From Alphaproteobacteria bacterium (GTDB lineage Bacteria; Pseudomonadota; Alphaproteobacteria; Rhizobiales; Rhizobiaceae), in the NCBI GenBank assembly GCA_030428345.1, contig JAUIBM010000249.1, forward strand, positions 1-5,385: a stretch of 5,385 bases of DNA. The letters are read 5' to 3'. Below the pieces are notes generated by a model. It was given only the letters and a program-made list of their open reading frames with translations. It ran no database searches and was not told where the DNA came from. This document shows, in pieces, positions 1-5,385 of the stretch. Each line of letters begins with the position of its first letter. Position 1 is the stretch's first letter. The translations under genes and the position numbers were made by a program.

Positions 1-513
1 CTCGCCGACCGTATCGTGATCATGCATCAGGGCATCCTCCAGCAGGTCGGGACGCCGGACGAGGTCTACAGCTATCCGGCCAATTTGTTCGTCGCGCAAT
101 TTGTGGGGAGTCCGGTGATGAATGTCGCCGATGTGACGGTCGCGGCCAATGGCACGGGCGCGAAGGTTCATGTCGACGGCTCGGGGGAGGGCTTCGGCTT
201 TCCTGCTGCGCTGACCGCCAGGCTCAGCGACGCCGGGGTGAAGGACGGCAATCTGACGCTCGGCATCCGCCCCGAAGGGGTTCTGGTCGAACGCGAGGAA
301 ACCCCCGGCCATGTGCCTGTCGAGGCGCATATCATCGAGCCGCTGGGTTCGCACGACATTGTCGATCTGAAGATCGGGTCCCGCTTCATTCGGGCGAGAA
401 CGCGCAGCGGCTATGTCGCGCGGCCCGGAGACCGGGTCTGGGCGAGCATCGATCCGTCGCAATCGCATTTCTTCGACACAAAGAGCGGCAATTCGCTCGG
501 GATCAGGCTTTAA
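1..513 (+). CDS. Carbohydrate ABC transporter ATP-binding protein, MalK/UgpC type (C-terminal part only)
   Basis: This is the last 170 residues of a CUT1-family ATPase; the reading frame is open through base 1, so the start lies outside the window. The visible part begins just after the expected H-loop with LADRIVIMHQG, followed by the VGTPDEVYSYP and FVAQFVGSPVMN blocks (about residues 16-41 of the visible part). These mark the junction of the nucleotide-binding domain and the C-terminal TOBE-like regulatory domain in MalK relatives. LGIRPEG further on is a typical TOBE-region block. About 200 N-terminal residues (Walker A, Q-loop, signature, Walker B) should lie to the left. The protein would sit on the cytoplasmic face of the membrane and hydrolyse ATP for sugar, polyol or sugar-acid import. 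The next gene is a paralogue starting one base after this stop, so the two ATPases probably act as a heterodimer. The family call is firm; the substrate is unknown. Confidence 0.93.
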   Translation, partial: LADRIVIMHQGILQQVGTPDEVYSYPANLFVAQFVGSPVMNVADVTVAANGTGAKVHVDGSGEGFGFPAALTARLSDAGVKDGNLTLGIRPEGVLVEREETPGHVPVEAHIIEPLGSHDIVDLKIGSRFIRARTRSGYVARPGDRVWASIDPSQSHFFDTKSGNSLGIRL

Positions 514-514
514 G

Positions 515-1594
515 ATGGCGCAGATTGAACTCAGGGGTATCCTCAAGAAATTCGGCGCGCACACCGCGCTGCGTGATCTCAACCTGACCATCGAGGACGG
601 CGAATTCTTCGTTCTGCTGGGCCAGACGGGAGCCGGCAAGACGACAACGCTTCGCCTGATCGCCGGGCTGGAGCAGCCGAGCGAAGGCAAGATTTTCATC
701 GACGGCACCGATGTCGGCGCATGGGGGGCGGCAGAGCGCGACGTCGCGCTGGTGCTGCAGCAATATTCCCTGTATCCGCGCTATACCGTGCGCCAGAACC
801 TCGAGTTTCCGCTCAAGTCGAAGATCCGCAAGCTTCCGGCAGCCGAGATCGCGCAGCGCGTGGACAGGGCGGCGAAGACGCTGCAGATCAGCCATCTGCT
901 GGATCGAAAGACGGATCGGCTGTCGGGCGGCGAGATGCAGCGCGTCTCGATCGGCCGCGCCATCGTTCGCAATCCGCGCGTCTTCCTCATGGACGAGCCG
1001 CTTTCGGCGCTTGACGCCAAGCTGCGTGAGGCGTTGCGCACCGAGCTCAAGAACCTGCAGATGGAACTCGACGCGACCTTCCTGTTCGTGACGCATGACC
1101 AGATCGAGGCGATGTCGATGGGCGACAAGATCGGCGTGCTCAATGGCGGAAGCCTGGTGCAGGTCGGGACGCCCGCGGAGATCTACAACCACCCGCTCAA
1201 CACCTTCGTTGCGCGCTATGTCGGATCGCCGCCGATGAATCTCGTCGACGGCAAACTCGCGGACGGGCGCGCCATCATCGCGCCGTCGACCTTCGAGCTG
1301 GCCTGCAATGCCACCCAGGGCGGCAATGTCAGCGGACGCGAACTGACCTTCGGCGTGAGGCCGGAGGACATGTTCCTCGAAAGCGGCGCGCCGGTCGAGG
1401 CGCGGGTCTATGACGTGGAGAATCACGGCGTCGCAAAGATCGTCACCTTGCGTGTCGGGGGGCTAACAATGCAACTGACCGCGCCGGCGCGCATGCAGGT
1501 GAAAATCGACGAGACCGTCCGTTTCGGATGGGACCCGGAGAAGATCCTGCTGTTCGATCGCAAGTCGGGCGTCAACCTGCATCACGCGGCCTGA
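515..1594 (+). CDS. Second carbohydrate ABC transporter ATP-binding protein, MalK/UgpC type
   Basis: This is a complete 359-residue ATPase, the usual length for MalK-type proteins. The motifs appear in order: Walker A GQTGAGKT (36-43), Q-loop at about Q82 in LQQYSLYP, signature LSGGE (136-140), Walker B VFLMDEP (156-162), D-loop SALD (164-167), H-loop H194, then VGSPPMN (236-242) and a TOBE-type C-terminal region with FGVRPED. The ATG at 515 was chosen because it gives the standard MalK-like N-terminus (MAQIELRGILKKFG) and lies one base after the preceding TAA (TAAGATG). An AGG at 505-507 may serve as the ribosome binding site. The in-frame extension back to 413 only overlaps the upstream gene and is not family-like. 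The signature ends in Glu rather than the usual Gln. Tandem paralogous ATPases suggest a heterodimeric motor for a CUT1 importer whose permeases are not in view. The substrate cannot be assigned. Confidence 0.95.
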   Translation: MAQIELRGILKKFGAHTALRDLNLTIEDGEFFVLLGQTGAGKTTTLRLIAGLEQPSEGKIFIDGTDVGAWGAAERDVALVLQQYSLYPRYTVRQNLEFPLKSKIRKLPAAEIAQRVDRAAKTLQISHLLDRKTDRLSGGEMQRVSIGRAIVRNPRVFLMDEPLSALDAKLREALRTELKNLQMELDATFLFVTHDQIEAMSMGDKIGVLNGGSLVQVGTPAEIYNHPLNTFVARYVGSPPMNLVDGKLADGRAIIAPSTFELACNATQGGNVSGRELTFGVRPEDMFLESGAPVEARVYDVENHGVAKIVTLRVGGLTMQLTAPARMQVKIDETVRFGWDPEKILLFDRKSGVNLHHAA

Positions 1595-1643
1595 GGCGCC
1601 GGCGCGCGGCGCGAACCAGTCCCATGCTGCGCAGCATTCCGGT
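1595..1643. other. Convergent intergenic gap with dyad symmetries; possible weak bidirectional terminator
   Basis: This 49-base gap separates the stop codons of two converging genes. It contains a perfect 14-bp palindrome, ATGCTGCGCAGCAT (1624-1637). As RNA it could fold only as a 5-bp stem with a GCGC loop. The palindrome is flanked by AACC (1614-1617) and GGTT (1641-1644), which would extend the dyad across internal mismatches. A GC-only potential hairpin lies at 1596-1612 (GCGCC / GGCGC arms). No run of T follows on either strand, so it is not a canonical intrinsic terminator. Its position between convergent operons makes a termination or transcript-collision role plausible, but the sequence alone does not prove it. 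Confidence 0.35.
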
Positions 1644-2642
1644 TCAGTGCGTTGCGGGAAAGCGCTCGAGGTAGCGGTCGACCGCGTCGCGATTGACCAG
1701 GTTCAACGGCATCTGCCCCGCCAGCACGCGATTGGCTTCCTCGATGGCGCCAATTCCCATCCGCGCCATGCTGTCGGCGGTGATGCCCGCCATGTGCGGT
1801 GTCACGATCACGTTGTCGAGCAGCATGAACGGATGGTCGGCCGGCAGGGGCTGCTGCTCGAAAACGTCGAGGGCGGCGCCTGCGATCCTTTTTTCCTTGA
1901 GCGCCTGCGCCAGGGCCGGTTCGTCGACGACCGGACCGCGCGCGACATTGATCAGCACCGCCCCGGGTTTCATGCGCGCGATGCGTTCGCGCGAGATCAG
2001 CCCGCGCGTCTGGGGCGTCAGGGGACAGCACAGGACGAGGACATCCGCCCTTGCGACAAGGTCATCGATTTCGGCGAAGTCGACGCCTGCCGGGAGGCTT
2101 TCGCGCCGACGGCTGTTGGCGATGACCTTGAGGCCGAAGCCGTGATGGGCGATGCGTGCGACGACCTGGCCGACATTGCCCATGCCGACGATGGCAAGCG
2201 TCCTGCCGCCAAGATCGGAGAGCCCATAGGCGTTTTCTCGCGCGGTCGTCCACCCGGCCTGGCGCAATTCGCGATTCACGGTGCGAAACTTGCGGAGCAG
2301 CGCCAGCGTCGTCATGAAGACGTGTTCGGCAACGGTGCTGGCGTTTGCGCCCGGCACATTGGCGACCAGCACGCCGGCCTGGCTGGCCCTTTCGACCGGA
2401 ATCATGTCGAGGCCGGCGCCGTGGCGGATGGCGGCCCGCAGCCTGGGAGCTTCGACAAAAATGGCGTCCGGCAGGGGCGCGCGCACGATCATGATGTCCG
2501 CGTCGCGCACTTCGCCCACCAAAGTTGCGGGATCGAGCGCCGCGCAAATCCGCAACTCCACATCCTTCGCGATGAGGCTTGCAGCTGCCGGGTGGAGGGC
2601 ATGGGTGGAGACGATGCGCGGCAAGCGGCTAATCTCCGTCAT
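1644..2642 (-). CDS. D-2-hydroxyacid dehydrogenase family protein (NAD(P)-dependent)
   Basis: This 332-residue protein has the standard length and layout of the D-isomer-specific 2-hydroxyacid dehydrogenases, such as phosphoglycerate dehydrogenase and glyoxylate/hydroxypyruvate reductase. It shows the early substrate loop HGAGLDMIPV (74-83), the dinucleotide motif GMGNVG (153-158), CCPLTPQTRGLI (205-216), the catalytic Arg in NVARGPVVDE (R235) and the catalytic His in TPHMAG (H283). Aligned from R235, the usual catalytic Glu position (E269 of E. coli SerA) is Q264 in FEQQPLP. The end of the second beta strand reads NSRRR (176-180), with no acidic residue, which points to NADP(H). There is no ACT domain, so serine biosynthesis is unlikely. 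The ATG lies inside the end of the upstream regulator gene (14-base overlap) with no clear Shine-Dalgarno sequence, so translation is probably coupled. It likely reduces or oxidises a 2-keto/2-hydroxy acid of the pathway; the substrate is unknown. Confidence 0.93.
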   Translation of the reverse strand: MTEISRLPRIVSTHALHPAAASLIAKDVELRICAALDPATLVGEVRDADIMIVRAPLPDAIFVEAPRLRAAIRHGAGLDMIPVERASQAGVLVANVPGANASTVAEHVFMTTLALLRKFRTVNRELRQAGWTTARENAYGLSDLGGRTLAIVGMGNVGQVVARIAHHGFGLKVIANSRRRESLPAGVDFAEIDDLVARADVLVLCCPLTPQTRGLISRERIARMKPGAVLINVARGPVVDEPALAQALKEKRIAGAALDVFEQQPLPADHPFMLLDNVIVTPHMAGITADSMARMGIGAIEEANRVLAGQMPLNLVNRDAVDRYLERFPATH

Positions 2643-3348
2643 TCGCCGGGGCGGGCTTGGCGTCGCGCGGAGCCCCCAGCAGACCCTTCCAATAGCTTTC
2701 GGCTCCCTGCAGGTGCGAACTCATCAAGGCCTGGGCAAGGTTGCCGTCCCGGCGCACCAGGGCATCGAAGATCTGCACATGTTCGGCGTGGGAGTGACGG
2801 CTGCGCTCCGGGTCCTTGAAATAGACCGGCAGGCGGAGCCGTCCCATGACGTAATAGGCGCTGCAGACCTTGTAGAACACGCTGTTCTGGGTCGCGCGGA
2901 CGATTTCCAGATGGAACTCGCGGTCCTCCTCCGCCAGCCCCTCATTGGCGGCGATGCGCGCTTCGGACGATTTCAGGATTTCGCGCAGCCTATCGAAATT
3001 CTCGTCCGTCGCTCGCGCGCAGGCGAGTTCGGCGGCCTTGATCTCGTGGATCTTGCGCAGTTCCACCGCCTCGTACAGCAGCAGCGGGTCGATCGGGACG
3101 CCCGCCTTGGCGAACAGCGCCATCGCTTCCACGCCGGCCTGCGTCGCGGTGAGTTCGATGCCGGACTTGGCCCGGCGCTGGACGATGTTCATCGCCTCCA
3201 GGATGGCGAGAGCCTCACGGATCTGGCCGCGGCTGACGGAGAAATGCTCCGCCAATTCCCGCTCCGAAGGCATGCGCCCGGCCTCCTGCGCCGCACGGGC
3301 GTGCAGATAGGCCGCCAAATCCTCCAGAAGGGAGCTTTCCTTCTTCAT
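2629..3348 (-). CDS. GntR-family transcriptional regulator, FadR/FCD type
   Basis: This 239-residue regulator has an N-terminal winged helix-turn-helix (about 5-68): PSERELAEHFSVSRGQIREAL matches the GntR recognition region, followed by LEAMNIVQRR and a wing around SGIEL. The C-terminal helical part (about 85-225) fits an FCD ligand-binding domain. The likely metal ligands are D142 and H146 (DREFHLEI), H190 (AEHVQIFDAL) and H212 (SSHLQ), whose spacing matches metal-binding FCD proteins. Such domains usually bind small carboxylic acids. The ATG at 3348 was chosen because it gives a canonical N-terminus and follows the dehydratase stop by two bases (TGA-GC-ATG). The frame stays open to 3822, but that extension is antisense-like noise inside the dehydratase gene. 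The last codons overlap the dehydrogenase start. It most likely controls this operon in response to an intermediate; no operator is visible in the window. Confidence 0.93.
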   Translation of the reverse strand: MKKESSLLEDLAAYLHARAAQEAGRMPSERELAEHFSVSRGQIREALAILEAMNIVQRRAKSGIELTATQAGVEAMALFAKAGVPIDPLLLYEAVELRKIHEIKAAELACARATDENFDRLREILKSSEARIAANEGLAEEDREFHLEIVRATQNSVFYKVCSAYYVMGRLRLPVYFKDPERSRHSHAEHVQIFDALVRRDGNLAQALMSSHLQGAESYWKGLLGAPRDAKPAPANDGD

Positions 3349-3350
3349 GC

Positions 3351-4520
3351 TCAAGGTCTTCGTATGTGGGCTGCCAGGAAGTCTTCCGAAATCGTGAATC
3401 CCAAACCCGGTCCTTCCGGAATATCGATCATGCCGTCGCGGGCAATGGTCTGCTCTTCGACCAGATCGTGAATCATCGGATTCGCGCCCAGGGAGAATTC
3501 GATCACGAAGCTTGCCGGTGACGCCGCACATATATGCAAGCCGGCAAAGAAACAAGGCGCTCCGGCCCACAGATGCGGCGCGAAACGCAGATTGAAGGCG
3601 CTGGCGATCGTGCCAATGCGCATCGCTTCGGTGATTCCGCCGCAAAATGCGGGGTCGGGCTGGAACACGTCGGCGGCGCGCAGCATGGCCAGGTCGCGGA
3701 ATGCGAAGCGGGTGGATTCCGATTCTCCCGTCGCGATCGGGATCGTCCCGCTGGCGCGCAATTCGGCCATACCGGGCTTGTCGTCGGCTATCACCGGCTC
3801 CTCGAACCAGGCGAGATCGCAATCGGCGACCAGGGTCATGAAGCGCCTGGCCTCAGCCACCGTATAGGTGCCGTGCGCATCGACCATCAATTCGACATGT
3901 GGGCCGAGCGCCTTTCGGGCGGCGCGGACTCGGGCCGCGGAGACCGGCGGCGGTCCATCCATCGCGCCGACCCGCATCTTCACGGACTTGAACCCGCCCT
4001 GGTCGATATAGGATTGCAATTGCGCGCCGATTTCCTCTGCCGGGGCCCAGCCGCCCGAGGCATAGGCGGGAAGGCGTTCGGCCTTGCGCCCGCCCAGGAG
4101 GCGCCACACCGGCTCGCCCAGCGCCTTGCCGGCAATGTCCCACAGGGCGATGTCGACCGCGCTGATCGCCGCGAGCGCGTGGCCGCGCCGGGCAATCTCG
4201 GGCATGGCGTGCCCGCTTGACGCGGCGCTGACGCTGCGCACGCCATTGTAGAGCATCTCCCATATCGGCGTGATCTGGCGCGGATCCATTCCGATCAGCT
4301 TGGGGCCGATCTCGTGGTTCAGCAGATGCACCAGCGCCGCATAATTGCCGGCGCTGCCCGCCGCGTTCTTGCCTTCGCCCCAACCGACAATGCCATTGTC
4401 GGTCTCGATGCGAAGAATGGCGGCGTCGAACGTCGTCATCCGACCGAAATCGCTTCGGTGCTGTCTAGCCGCCTCGATGGGTATCTGGACCCACCACGAT
4501 TCAACCGACTTTATGCGCAT
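3351..4520 (-). CDS. Mandelate racemase/muconate lactonizing enzyme family protein, probable sugar-acid dehydratase
   Basis: This 389-residue member of the enolase superfamily has an N-terminal capping domain (about 1-125) and a TIM barrel (about 140-345). Visible active-site elements are K181-M-R183 (the KxK position), metal ligands D214 (VDAHGTY), E240 (WFEEPV) and E266 (TGES), and the general-base dyad D289 (FQPDPAFCGG) and H316 (APHLW). H216 follows two residues after the first metal ligand, and E341 lies in VIEFS. The Asp-His dyad places it in the mandelate racemase subgroup, where most members dehydrate aldonic or aldaric acids to 2-keto-3-deoxy acids; a racemase or epimerase role remains possible. 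The start at 4520 has a good ribosome binding site, GGAG at 4530-4527, six bases before the ATG. It follows the epimerase-like gene after 58 bases and is nearly contiguous with the regulator gene. The specific substrate is not assignable. Confidence 0.93.
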   Translation of the reverse strand: MRIKSVESWWVQIPIEAARQHRSDFGRMTTFDAAILRIETDNGIVGWGEGKNAAGSAGNYAALVHLLNHEIGPKLIGMDPRQITPIWEMLYNGVRSVSAASSGHAMPEIARRGHALAAISAVDIALWDIAGKALGEPVWRLLGGRKAERLPAYASGGWAPAEEIGAQLQSYIDQGGFKSVKMRVGAMDGPPPVSAARVRAARKALGPHVELMVDAHGTYTVAEARRFMTLVADCDLAWFEEPVIADDKPGMAELRASGTIPIATGESESTRFAFRDLAMLRAADVFQPDPAFCGGITEAMRIGTIASAFNLRFAPHLWAGAPCFFAGLHICAASPASFVIEFSLGANPMIHDLVEEQTIARDGMIDIPEGPGLGFTISEDFLAAHIRRP

Positions 4521-4526
4521 CTTCGT

Positions 4527-4530
4527 CTCC
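4527..4530 (-). promoter_or_regulatory. Ribosome binding site of the dehydratase gene
   Basis: Read on the minus strand, GGAG lies six bases upstream of the ATG ending at 4518 (GGAG-ACGAAG-ATG). It is the clearest Shine-Dalgarno sequence in the visible operon and supports the chosen start. The same four bases can pair with CTCC on the far side of the adjacent hairpin (4558-4561). Confidence 0.7.
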
Positions 4531-4534
4531 AGGG

Positions 4535-4557
4535 CCTGCCGGCCCGGAGCCGGCAGG
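4535..4557 (-). other. Perfect 9-bp intergenic stem-loop before the dehydratase gene
   Basis: The arms are CCTGCCGGC (4535-4543) and GCCGGCAGG (4549-4557), perfectly complementary, around a 5-base spacer (4544-4548). It sits in the only sizeable gap of the - strand operon, just upstream of the dehydratase ribosome binding site. No T-run follows on either strand, so it does not look like an intrinsic terminator. It could stabilise or punctuate the operon transcript, or affect translation of the downstream gene. The symmetry is certain; the function is inferred. Confidence 0.6.
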
Positions 4558-4578
4558 GGAGTTCACGGTCGGCTGCCG

Positions 4579-5385
4579 CTATTTGATCAGCGGCAGTATT
4601 GTCTCGGCGGTGATGCGCATCTGGTCGGCGTAGAAATCCTCGGTCAGAAGGCTCGATCCGTGATCCTGGATGAATTTCAGCTGCTCGGGCGGGATATCGA
4701 CCGGATTGCGTTCGACCATGTGCGGATATTTGGCCGCCGGAGTGCGATCAACCGGTGCGACGAACTCATTTGTAAGGGCCCCGTCATAGCCGATCTCCCT
4801 GAGCGTCGCGACGATCTTGGCCCAGTCGAGTTGGCCGAGACCTGCGGCAAAGCGGTTGTTGTCGGCGACGTGGAAGTCGAACAGGCGCTTGCCGGCGAGG
4901 CGGATCGCGTCATAGATGTCTTCCTCCTCGATATTGAGGTGGAAGGCGTCGAGGCAGACGCCGCATTCCGGGCTCACCGCATCGGCCAGCGCCAAGGCCT
5001 GCGCGCAGCGGTTGAACAGATAGGTCTCGAAGCGGTTGAGCGGTTCGACCGCGATGCGAACGCCCTTCTTCTTGCCGTGGTCGAAGCATTCCCGGGTGGC
5101 GTCCACCACCCATTTCCACTCTTCCTCCTCGGTGCCGTCCGGAACGACCTTGCCGACCGTCGCCGGGACCAGGGTGATGATCTCGCCATCCAGTTCGCTG
5201 ACCATGGTGATCACGCTCTTCACGTAATCGACCGAGCGGGCGCGCTGGCCCTCGTCACGGGCGGCAAGGTTGCGCTCGCCCAAGGTCAGCGTAACCGCTC
5301 CCCAGCAGCGAATGCCGTGTTCCTTGAGCAGGGCGCGCGTCTCCGCTATGTCGTATTGCGTCGGCTCGCCCGAAATCTCGATGCT
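4579..5385 (-). CDS. Sugar isomerase/epimerase, xylose isomerase-like TIM barrel, D-tagatose/D-psicose 3-epimerase-like (5' end outside window)
   Basis: The reading frame is open to the window edge, so the visible 268 residues lack the N-terminus, probably 20-30 residues. A TTG at 5283 would give a shorter protein, but family-like sequence (SIEISGEPTQYDIAETRALLKEHGI) lies upstream, so that start is rejected. The four metal ligands expected from D-tagatose 3-epimerase are present, numbering from the first visible residue: E114 (AVEPLNRFE), D146 (CLDAFHLNIEE), H172 (FHVADNNR) and E207 (TNEFVAP). R178 also matches a conserved position. Such enzymes use a divalent metal to move a proton at C3 of ketoses or to interconvert ketoses and aldoses; no phosphate-binding feature was recognised. 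The stretch after E207 (61 residues) is longer than I recall for D-tagatose 3-epimerase. It is the first visible gene of the operon and probably supplies or rearranges the dehydratase substrate. The exact reaction is not assignable. Confidence 0.9.
   Translation of the reverse strand, partial: SIEISGEPTQYDIAETRALLKEHGIRCWGAVTLTLGERNLAARDEGQRARSVDYVKSVITMVSELDGEIITLVPATVGKVVPDGTEEEEWKWVVDATRECFDHGKKKGVRIAVEPLNRFETYLFNRCAQALALADAVSPECGVCLDAFHLNIEEEDIYDAIRLAGKRLFDFHVADNNRFAAGLGQLDWAKIVATLREIGYDGALTNEFVAPVDRTPAAKYPHMVERNPVDIPPEQLKFIQDHGSSLLTEDFYADQMRITAETILPLIK

Noticed and set aside
413..514. N-terminal extension of the second ATPase to 413
   Set aside because: It overlaps the TOBE region of the upstream ATPase and adds Arg/Ser-rich sequence absent from MalK proteins; ATG 515 fits the family.
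503..1426. 307-codon open frame antisense to the second ATPase gene
   Set aside because: The product is Arg/His/Asp-rich with no recognisable domain, and the other strand encodes a complete ATPase with all motifs. Long antisense frames are expected in GC-rich coding DNA.
1647..2819. 390-codon open frame on the + strand across the dehydrogenase and regulator genes
   Set aside because: It is antisense to two well-supported genes, spans their junction, has low-complexity composition and no family resemblance.
2281..3471. 396-codon + strand open frame antisense to three genes
   Set aside because: It crosses the boundaries of the dehydrogenase, regulator and dehydratase genes and shows no domain; it is a codon-bias shadow.
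3525..3545. AT-rich CATATATG palindrome as a possible operator
   Set aside because: It lies inside the dehydratase coding sequence (codons for LHICAA), with no promoter context nearby.
3349..3822. N-terminal extension of the GntR-family regulator to 3822
   Set aside because: The extension lies inside the dehydratase gene in another frame and its translation is not protein-like. The ATG at 3348 gives a standard GntR N-terminus right after the dehydratase stop.
4535..4557. The hairpin as an intrinsic terminator of the epimerase-like gene
   Set aside because: No T-run follows the stem on either strand, and the next gene is co-directional 15 bases downstream with its own ribosome binding site.
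5281..5283. TTG as the start of the epimerase-like protein
   Set aside because: The frame continues open to the window edge with family-like sequence, so the gene is simply cut by the window.

Overview
The window is GC-rich, with third codon positions mostly G or C, and tightly packed with genes. It resembles a catabolic island of an alphaproteobacterium, possibly Rhizobiales-like. That assignment is an inference from composition, from the tandem MalK-type ATPases (an arrangement known in rhizobial polyol and glycerol importers) and from the enzyme mix. No RNA gene, CRISPR array, insertion sequence or phage gene is visible.

Layout. Two gene sets converge at about 1600-1640. From the left, on the + strand, come the end of one carbohydrate ABC transporter ATPase (1-513) and a second complete ATPase (515-1594) that starts one base after the first one stops. 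From the right, on the - strand, runs a compact operon, listed here in transcription order: a D-tagatose/D-psicose 3-epimerase-like TIM barrel protein (start beyond the window, ends 4579), a mandelate racemase/enolase-superfamily dehydratase (4520-3351), a GntR/FadR-type regulator (3348-2629) and a D-2-hydroxyacid dehydrogenase family protein (2642-1644). The last three are separated by 2 bases and then overlap by 14 bases. The only real gap in the operon is 58 bases before the dehydratase. It holds a perfect 9-bp hairpin just upstream of that gene's ribosome binding site.

How the genes may work together (inference). The ATPases would power import of a sugar, polyol or sugar acid through permeases and a binding protein encoded to the left. 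The epimerase, dehydratase and reductase would interconvert and dehydrate the imported compound and reduce or oxidise a 2-keto acid intermediate. The FadR-family protein would sense an acid intermediate and control the operon. The substrate cannot be read from the sequence. The promoter and probable operator of the - strand operon lie outside the window.

The locus looks like an uncharacterised variant of a familiar type of sugar-acid catabolic cluster, not a new class of system. The most specific observations are two departures in the dehydrogenase (Gln at the usual catalytic Glu position, and an Asn-Ser-Arg-Arg-Arg cofactor loop pointing to NADP), the KxR / DxH active-site pattern of the dehydratase, and a hairpin that could mask the dehydratase ribosome binding site.
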